From Archangium sp. (GTDB lineage Bacteria > Myxococcota > Myxococcia > Myxococcales > Myxococcaceae): DNA of 20,253 nucleotides. This document shows, piece by piece, positions 15,211 through 20,253 of the stretch. Under the pieces are notes generated by a model. That model worked only from the letters and a program-made list of their open reading frames with translations, was not told where the DNA came from and ran no database searches. Numbering within the stretch: the stretch's first letter is position 1; each line of letters begins with the position of its first letter. The translations under genes and the position numbers were made by a program. The stretch lies in assembly GCA_016793585.1 (NCBI GenBank), contig JAEUJR010000371.1, positions 1 through 20,253 on the forward strand. Direction: 5' to 3'.

Positions 15211-16059
15211 GTGCTCCCCCGCCTGGTCGTCGTCGTGCTGCTGTCGTCTTTCGCGTGTGGCGAGCTGCCGCCCTCGATGCCGACCATCGACGCGGGGCGC
15301 ACCGACGCGGGCGTGTCTCGACGCGACTCGGGCGTGGCCGATGCGGGCCGTGGCGGCGGTGGTGCGGGTGGCGGCTCCACGGGTGGCGGCATTCCGGGGC
15401 CCAACGTTCCGCCCGTCGTCGGAGCCGCCATCATCGCGCCCATGCTCTCGGGCTGGGCGGGTCAGCTCTTTCCCCTGAGCATCTCGGCCACCGACGCCAA
15501 CCAGGACCTGCTCTCGTTCACCTGGTCGCAGGTCTCTCCTTCGGGCGAGCAGGGCACCTTCATCGAGAACGGGAGCGCGAACGCGCAGCGCTGGTTCGCT
15601 CCCGAGACGCTGACGCCGACGACGTTCGTGCTGCGCGTGAGCGTGACCGATGGGCGCTCGCCAGCCGAGGTGCGCGAGGTGACGGTGATGGTGCGGCCGC
15701 CGCGCTTCTCGGAAATCTACTCGTCGATGCTCGGTCTCGACGTGCTGCAGGGCGGCCAGTGCACCGGCTGTCACGGCTCGATGGGCAGCTACACCGTCGG
15801 CGCGAGCTCGAACTCGGCGTGGTCGCGGCTGGTGAACGTCGCGCACAACCACGGCGCCGCGTGCCGCAACGCCGGAGTGCCCTCACTCGTGGTGCCCAAC
15901 GACAAGATGCGCTCGCTGCTCTACCTGAAGATGGCGGGGCTTCAGCCGGCCGCGTGTGGCGACGTGATGCCGAGAGGCACGGCGGCCATTCCACCGTCTC
16001 CACCGAACCAGGTCGTCGCCATCGGCACGTGGATTCGGCTCGGTGCGCCGAACGATTGA
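15211..16059 (+). CDS. Lipoprotein with Ig/PKD-like domain and C-terminal cytochrome c-like domain
   Basis: Predicted 282 residues. VLPRLVVVVLLSSFAC gives a lipoprotein signal with C16. A DAG- and Gly-rich linker (about 28-65) leads into a PKD/cadherin-like beta domain (about 68-165; ATDANQDLLSFTWSQVSP and TFVLRVSVTDGRSPAEVREV). The C-terminal domain has a canonical haem site C184-TG-C187-H188 (GGQCTGCHGSMG) and a likely axial methionine M253 in CGDVMPRGT, so one covalently bound haem is expected. Two extra cysteines (in GAACRNAG and PAACGDV) may form a disulfide. This is probably an envelope-anchored electron carrier; its partner is unknown. GTG 15211 is selected because it gives the signal peptide; the 28 codons before it are Ser/Arg-rich noise. 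The Lgt-family gene follows in the same direction. Confidence 0.88.
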   Translation: MLPRLVVVVLLSSFACGELPPSMPTIDAGRTDAGVSRRDSGVADAGRGGGGAGGGSTGGGIPGPNVPPVVGAAIIAPMLSGWAGQLFPLSISATDANQDLLSFTWSQVSPSGEQGTFIENGSANAQRWFAPETLTPTTFVLRVSVTDGRSPAEVREVTVMVRPPRFSEIYSSMLGLDVLQGGQCTGCHGSMGSYTVGASSNSAWSRLVNVAHNHGAACRNAGVPSLVVPNDKMRSLLYLKMAGLQPAACGDVMPRGTAAIPPSPPNQVVAIGTWIRLGAPND

Positions 16060-16062
16060 TCA

Positions 16063-16085
16063 CGCCCGCGCCGCTTTCACGGGCG
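16063..16085 (+). terminator. Possible hairpin after the cytochrome c-like lipoprotein gene
   Basis: CGCCCG (16063-16068) and CGGGCG (16080-16085) can pair across an 11-base loop, beginning four bases after the stop codon. No T-run follows, so this would be a weak or factor-assisted terminator at best, or a 3' stabilising hairpin. The remainder of the gap to 16184 is GC-rich with nothing else recognisable. Confidence 0.3.
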
Positions 16086-16184
16086 GGGTGACGGGCTGGG
16101 GCAGTCCGGGGTGCAAACGGGCCGACCCGACCGGCTGGGGGAGTTCCTCGTCTCGCCGCAAGGCTGGTGCTACGCACCGCCGTC

Positions 16185-17651
16185 ATGCTGCCCGTTCTCT
16201 ACAAGTTCCGCTTCGATGGCGACGGTTCGCGCCCGCTGCTCTACGCCATCGCCCTCGCGCTCGTCGCGTACTCGGCGTGGTCTGGCTACCGGAACGCTGA
16301 CGGCGTCGACGACAAGGGCAAGGTGGTGCCGGCGTCGGAGAAGCAGAAGCGTGACCGCGCCATCACCTACGGCGTCATCGGCGTCATCCTCGCCGCCTTC
16401 GGCGTCTATTACGCGACCGACCTCACCGTTCCCTTCCTCGGCAAGGGCAAGAACGAAGGCGTGCCGCTCCACACGTACGGCATTCTGCTGGGCGCGGGCT
16501 TTCTCTCGGCCGTGACGGTGGCGGCGTTCCTCGCGCGGCGTGAGTGGCCTGGAGAGCTCGGCCTCAAGCGGCGCGATCAGATCATGGACCTCGCGTTCTC
16601 GGTGTTCGTCGGGGGCATCGTCGGCAGCCGTGAGCTCTTCGTGCTCGTGAACTGGAAGGACTACATCTCGCGCAAGCCCGCCGAGGCGTACGCCACCGTC
16701 GTCGACCTCATCGTGCTGGCTGGGCTCGCGCTGGCCATCGCGTTTCGCAGCCGGCTCGCGAAGGACACGGCCTCGAAGGTGGTCGAGAACGCGGGCCAGT
16801 GGTTCGTCTACGTGATGGTGGGCGGGCGGCTCGCGTTGTCGATGCTGATGGGTGGCGGGCTCACCGGCCTCACCGACATGCTCGGCGGCGGCCTCGTCTT
16901 CTACGGTGGCCTCATCGGCGCCTCGCTCGCGTCGGTCTGGTACTGCGTGAAGAACGACATTCAGTTCATGCGCCTGGCCGACCTGGCGATTCCCACGGTG
17001 TCGCTCGGTCAGGCCTTCGGCCGCCTCGGCTGCTTCTCGGCCGGCTGCTGTTGGGGAAAGCCGACCGGGCCCAACGCGCCCTTCCAGGCGCACTTCCCCG
17101 GGGCGCACTCGACGCAGACCCTCTTCGGGACTCCGAGCGACACCGCGAGCCTCGCGTGGAGTTCGATGGCCGACGACACCCGCTACGTCGTGGAGCGCAC
17201 CGGAGAGGTCTTTCAGCAGATGGTGCCCGACTCGGTGCAGATCAGCGAGTGGGTGCGCGGTCACGACCACACGCTGGGCCTGCACCCCACGCAGCTCTAC
17301 GAGTCGTTCGGCCAGATGGTGATGTTCGCGCTGCTGCTGACGGCGCGCCGGTGGCGCAAGTTCCACGGGCAGATCTTCGGCATGTGGCTGATGGGCTACG
17401 CGGTGCTGCGCACGTCGGTCGAGCTCTTCCGTGGAGACCGCGAGCGCGGCACGCTGAACGGCTTGCTCAAGTCGAACGGCCTCGATGCCCTCGCCAGCGT
17501 GGTGCCCGACACCGCCTGGTACAACATCTCGATCAGCCAGTTCATCTCCATCGTCATGTTCTCGCTGGGCGCGAGCATCATCATCATCGGGCTCCGGTAC
17601 CGCGCGGCGCAGCCGAAGGCCGACCTCACGGCGCTCACCGCGGCGGCCTGA
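16185..17651 (+). CDS. Lgt-family (prolipoprotein diacylglyceryl transferase) membrane protein, enlarged
   Basis: Predicted 488 residues, against about 270-300 for typical Lgt. Lgt moves diacylglycerol from phosphatidylglycerol to the lipobox cysteine of prolipoproteins in the inner membrane. Family blocks are in order: PLHTYGILLGAGFL (H96), a VGSRELFV block, LGGGLVFYGGLIGA with Y240 where E. coli has the conserved His103, GQAFGRLGCFSAGCCWGKPT with R280 (Arg143 equivalent), LHPTQLYE (H367), and ELFRGDRERG with R416 (Arg239 equivalent). There is an extra N-terminal region with two helices (about 15-30 and 60-80) and a longer loop of about 80 residues before LHPTQLYE. Catalytic arginines are kept, so activity is plausible, but the His-to-Tyr change and size point to a paralogue subgroup. 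ATG 16185 is chosen; GTG 16167 is an alternative. It follows a lipoprotein gene. Confidence 0.87.
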   Translation: MLPVLYKFRFDGDGSRPLLYAIALALVAYSAWSGYRNADGVDDKGKVVPASEKQKRDRAITYGVIGVILAAFGVYYATDLTVPFLGKGKNEGVPLHTYGILLGAGFLSAVTVAAFLARREWPGELGLKRRDQIMDLAFSVFVGGIVGSRELFVLVNWKDYISRKPAEAYATVVDLIVLAGLALAIAFRSRLAKDTASKVVENAGQWFVYVMVGGRLALSMLMGGGLTGLTDMLGGGLVFYGGLIGASLASVWYCVKNDIQFMRLADLAIPTVSLGQAFGRLGCFSAGCCWGKPTGPNAPFQAHFPGAHSTQTLFGTPSDTASLAWSSMADDTRYVVERTGEVFQQMVPDSVQISEWVRGHDHTLGLHPTQLYESFGQMVMFALLLTARRWRKFHGQIFGMWLMGYAVLRTSVELFRGDRERGTLNGLLKSNGLDALASVVPDTAWYNISISQFISIVMFSLGASIIIIGLRYRAAQPKADLTALTAAA

Positions 17652-17679
17652 GTTAATCGCGTCGCATAGTGTGAACCGT

Positions 17680-18279
17680 TCACTCTCGCGCTGACACGTC
17701 GCGCGCTGGAGCCTTCGTCTCACCCCGGCTCTTCTCGGCGTGCGCGGCCAGGCCATCGATGAGCGGCTCGAGCTCCTTCACGAAGGTGCGGGCCGAGGCA
17801 TCGGTGATGCCGGTCGTCGAGCAGAACGCGGCGTAGCGCTTCATCAGCCCGGCGTACTCGACCATGCCGCCGCGGTAGTCCTCGACGGCGGCGGCGACGG
17901 TGGCCATGGGCGTCTCGTATTCCTCCACCAGCCGCGTCGCGTACCGGGCCTCGGCGGCTTCACGTTCGGCGATGCCGTGCTTCGCGGCGCGCGCCGCTTC
18001 GATGCGGCGCCGGGTGGCCTCGAGGTCTTGCCGGGCGCGCTCGGCCTGTGTGCGGCTCTTCTCGAAGTTGCGGCGGGCGCCCTCGAGCTTCGGCAGCGAG
18101 GTCGCGAAGGCGAGCTGCAGCCTGCCGTTCTTGCACGTGGCGAACTCCGACTGGGCTGACTGCACTGCGGCCTTCGCGTCGGTGAGCGACGAAGCGGCCG
18201 CGCGGTACTGGGCGAGTGGAGACGTCTGGGCAACGGCTATGGAGGCGAGAAAGAGGAGAGGCAGGGCGATGCGCGTCAT
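17680..18279 (-). CDS. Secreted coiled-coil protein of unknown function
   Basis: Predicted 199 residues. A classic signal peptide (MTRIALPLLFLASIAVAQ, cleavage near residue 18) is followed by a mostly helical, Ala/Arg/Glu-rich chain (about 25-150) with strong coiled-coil character, for example LEGARRNFEKSRTQAERAR and LEATRRRIEAARAAK. Two cysteines (in FATCKNG and AAFCSTTG) could bridge the helices. It is likely a periplasmic structural or chaperone-like protein; no family recognised. The ATG at 18279 has GGGAG nine bases upstream (complement), which supports the start. The stop lies within a GTGAACCGTTCAC palindrome shared with the end of the convergent Lgt-family gene region. Confidence 0.85.
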   Translation of the reverse strand: MTRIALPLLFLASIAVAQTSPLAQYRAAASSLTDAKAAVQSAQSEFATCKNGRLQLAFATSLPKLEGARRNFEKSRTQAERARQDLEATRRRIEAARAAKHGIAEREAAEARYATRLVEEYETPMATVAAAVEDYRGGMVEYAGLMKRYAAFCSTTGITDASARTFVKELEPLIDGLAAHAEKSRGETKAPARDVSARE

Positions 18280-18301
18280 GAGTGTGGGCTCCCGAGAGGT
18301 G

Positions 18302-18326
18302 CCGCGCGAACGGCGGCGGCGCGCGG
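18302..18326. promoter_or_regulatory. GC-rich inverted repeat between the HEAT-like and coiled-coil genes
   Basis: CCGCGCG (18302-18308) pairs perfectly with CGCGCGG (18320-18326) across 11 bases, just upstream of the coiled-coil gene on the minus strand. It could be a terminator stem for the upstream gene, but there is no T-run. It could equally be chance in GC-rich DNA. The rest of the gap 18280-18436 holds the short direct repeat described separately. Confidence 0.2.
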
Positions 18327-18399
18327 GAGTGCAGCCGCGGTGCCACGGAGCTCTTCCCTCTGCGGTGCTGATCAGCCGAGGCCGCGAGCCCTCACCGCA

Positions 18400-18439
18400 C
18401 GTGTCGACCCGGAGTCATCACCGTGTCCACGCGGAGTCA
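18400..18439. repeat. Short direct repeat at the 3' end of the HEAT-like gene
   Basis: CGTGTCGACCCGGAGTCA (18400-18417) recurs as CGTGTCCACGCGGAGTCA (18422-18439), 16 of 18 bases identical, with a period of 22. The second copy contains the stop codon of the minus-strand gene (18437-18439). This looks like an old local duplication of the gene end. Confidence 0.6.
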
Positions 18440-19963
18440 GAGAAAGAGCGCGAGCAGCTCCTTCTCGCGTTTGTCCTTCGAGGCCGCGTGGCGCTGCTTC
18501 ACGAGCGCCTTCACGTTCTTCACGCCCTGGCCCTTCAGCGCCTCGACGACCGCCAGGGGTGACTGTTTGCCGCTCGCGAGCAGGGCGACCAGCCGCTTCT
18601 GGAGCGTCGGCGACCGCTTCGTCTTGCCCAACAGCCCCAGCGCGCGGTGGGCGAGGAAGAAGTCCTTCAGCTCGATGAAGGCGAGCAGCGCGTCGACCCA
18701 ACGTGAGTCGGTGAGCATCAAGGCCTGCCGGTTCTTCGACCGAAGCTGCTGCTCGAGGGCCTCCATCACGTCGCCGACGACGCGGTCATCGACCGACTTC
18801 CGTTGCTTGCGGGTGCCGACCGTCTTCACGAACTTCAGCGCCGCTTCGGGGTCGACCAACAGCCAGGCCTTCGCGGCGGGAACGCCGATGCCGTACTCCT
18901 CTTTCAACTTCGTCAGCAGCAACCGTCGCTGGGCCTCGTTTCCCCGGGCGACGACCGCTTCGGCTGCCGCGATGCGCGCCTGGGCCTGGGCCTTCGACAC
19001 CGCGAACCGGGCGAGGGCGCCCGTGGCCAGGTGCTTCTGGGCTGCGAACGTCACTACGCTGAAGCCGGGGTCCAGCATGCCGGGCCGCGTCTTCTTGCTC
19101 AGCGCCTGAAGCGCCTGCTCCACCTTCGGCTCGAGCCCCGGCAGCTTCAGGCGGCGGAGCGCGTCGACGGCGGCAAACAGCAGCGCCGGCTCGGCGTCCG
19201 AAGTCCACTCGACGAGGACGCGGAGCACGGCCTCGGCTTCGTTCATCAGCCCCAGCACCCGCACGGCTCCGGCGCGGAGCTGATCAGCCGACTTCGGGTC
19301 ACTCATCACCCGGCTCACGAACGGCCGCGCACCCGTGAGGTCGAGTTTGCCGAGCACCCAGAGCGCGACACCCCGCAGCTCTTCGTTGCTCGCCTGCCCG
19401 AGCTGCGCCCGCACCTTCGCCTTCGTGAAGAGCTTCGAGGCGGGCACCTGCCCTTTGCCGTCAGGCAGGTAGGAAGGGAACGAGGTGGCGGCCTTCAGCA
19501 GCTGCGCGTCGTCGAAGCGCTTCAGCTGCAGCATCACCTCGTCATGCACGCTCGCGCCGGCTTTTCCCGTCGGCGCGCCCTCGCGGATCCGGGTCATCTG
19601 CTTCTTGAGGACGGGGATCGCGTCTTCGATTTCGGCGGCCGGTCGCGCCAACGGACTCGGCGCAGCGGAAGAGGGCGGCGAAGTCTCCCGCGCTGTCGCG
19701 AAAGCCGTCTTCCCCGACGTCCCACCGGAGCGAGACCTCGAGCCCATCGACCGTCACTGCCTGAATGCAATAGCTCTTTGGCTCGTGCCCTTTGGTGACT
19801 CGAGTCAGGCGTTTGGCGACTGGCTCATCAGGCAGCCACGCTCCCTCGAGCTCGGCGAACCAGTCTTCCCACGCGGTGTGTGAGACGTCGTCTCGAGCCA
19901 GGCCTCGCGTGCGACGCCATCGGGAAATCGCATCGAGCCGAAGGCCCCTGCATTCCACCCCAT
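18437..19963 (-). pseudogene. HEAT-repeat-like protein gene carrying two frameshifts
   Basis: Read with two frame changes, this is one gene of about 507 codons. It starts at ATG 19963 behind an excellent GGGGGAGG ribosome site (complement of 19968-19975) as MGWNAGAFGSMRFPDGV and onward. At GTGTGTG (plus 19876-19882) the sensible frame moves: TSHT continues as AWEDWFAELEGAWLPDEP and KGHEPKSYCIQAVTVDG. Near 19632-19660 it returns to the first frame as AAEIEDAIPVLKKQMTR. The C-terminal about 380 residues are alpha-helical repeats resembling HEAT/ARM (LRGVALWVLGKLDLTGAR; LLFAAVDALRRLKLPG), probably a protein-interaction scaffold; no signal peptide. The first frame has a stop at 19805-19807, so no unbroken product exists here. 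The open frame from 19747 to 18437 would give only a truncated protein. Sequencing or assembly error cannot be distinguished from real mutation. Confidence 0.8.
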
Positions 19964-20067
19964 GAGTCCTCCCCCGTCGGGCGGTAGGCGCCGACCCGCA
20001 CGACATAGCGTGGAGGGCAACGGTTGATCTCGCGTGAAGCGGCTCGCCTTGGGTTAGGCTTCGAGGC

Positions 20068-20253
20068 GTGCCGGCTGCGTTGAACAACGGTGCCCTGGGA
20101 GGGCGCACTTCAGGAACGAAGCTGGGCGATGCCGAGAGCGCCGCCAAGGAGTGCACGCTCGTCGAAGCCGACCTCATGGAGCTCAAGGCGGCCTACGAGC
20201 AGTACTTCCTCGGGCAGGAGCGGCGGCCACCCGCGCAGCTGCACGCCGACTTG
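20068..20253 (+). CDS. Start of a conserved protein gene leaving the right edge
   Basis: From GTG 20068 the frame is open to the end of the window (62 codons, no stop). The first 25 residues are poorly structured. The rest, LVEADLMELKAAYEQYFLGQERRPP, is helical and reads like the LxxxYEQYFLGxERRPP element at the start of uncharacterised myxobacterial cytoplasmic proteins. An in-frame TGA at 20035 leaves GTG 20068 as the first available start; GAGG directly precedes it but too closely for a good ribosome site. ATG 20176 is an alternative. The gene is divergent from the HEAT-like gene with a 104-base gap that holds both ribosome sites but no clear promoter hexamers. Confidence 0.7.
   Translation, partial: MPAALNNGALGGRTSGTKLGDAESAAKECTLVEADLMELKAAYEQYFLGQERRPPAQLHADL

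Noticed and set aside
16170..17756. Minus-strand open frame of about 528 codons
   Set aside because: It is antisense to the Lgt-family gene, which has clear membrane helices and conserved motifs; the shadow is His/Arg/Glu-rich without family features.
9783..18374. TGATCA at several gene ends (9783, 13769, 16057) as a shared signal
   Set aside because: The hexamer also occurs inside genes and gaps at several other places in the window, and TGA followed by TCA is easily met by chance; only the shared double stop at 13769 is kept.
19876..19882. Programmed ribosomal frameshifting as the explanation for the HEAT-like gene
   Set aside because: No slippery heptamer is present at either frame change, and two opposite programmed shifts within 260 bases would be exceptional; indels or errors are simpler.

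Overview
The window is GC-rich DNA with strongly GC-biased third codon positions. It is packed with secreted and lipid-anchored proteins of a kind common in Myxococcota (myxobacteria and relatives). Pointers are a lipoprotein with a long Asp-Ala-Gly-Val/Ile repeat, a DUF1592/DUF1588-type lipoprotein coupled to a Tat-exported DUF1552-type protein, a cytochrome c-like lipoprotein with a DAG/Gly-rich linker, and a small AT-hook plus zinc-finger protein. The assignment is by pattern only. I see no rRNA, tRNA, CRISPR array, insertion sequence or phage module, so this looks like chromosomal backbone with some decaying genes. No intergenic gap exceeds about 160 bases.

Left third (1-6600): a 5' portion of tryptophan 2,3-dioxygenase runs off the left edge (- strand). 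It is followed by the AT-hook/zinc-finger protein (-) and a plant-type isoaspartyl peptidase/asparaginase (-). Divergent from that is a membrane-anchored metallophosphoesterase (+), whose 3' end overlaps a secreted protein of unknown function (-). Next come a 55-codon ORF coupled by TGATG to a four-helix membrane protein (+), then a six-helix class III adenylate cyclase with a Lys/Thr signature (-). Upstream of the cyclase is a short coiled-coil ORF interrupted by an in-frame amber codon (-).

Middle (6600-13800): the DUF1592-type lipoprotein and DUF1552-type Tat protein form an ATGA-overlapping pair with a near-perfect Shine-Dalgarno. The first carries an unusual CX3CH haem-like motif. Convergent to them is a lipoprotein of about 1,100 residues with carboxypeptidase-regulatory, DAG-repeat, PKD-like and Big_5-like parts, encoded over a 24-bp tandem repeat. 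A small protein distantly reminiscent of DUF2378 follows (+).

Right third (13770-20253): a two-lobed GNAT-like protein (-) is preceded by a short RCC1-like fragment (-). On the + strand are a cytochrome c-like lipoprotein with a canonical CXXCH and an enlarged Lgt-family protein in which the signature His is Tyr. Then come a secreted coiled-coil protein (-), a HEAT-like protein whose reading frame is broken by two mutually compensating indels (-), and the start of a conserved gene leaving the right edge (+).

Functionally, the window is dominated by cell-envelope biogenesis and exported redox-like proteins: lipoproteins, an Lgt homologue and haem-motif proteins. The most unusual points are the double frameshift, the amber-interrupted ORF, the CX3CH motif and the Lgt-family substitution. 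I did not find a defence system or another clearly novel multi-gene system.
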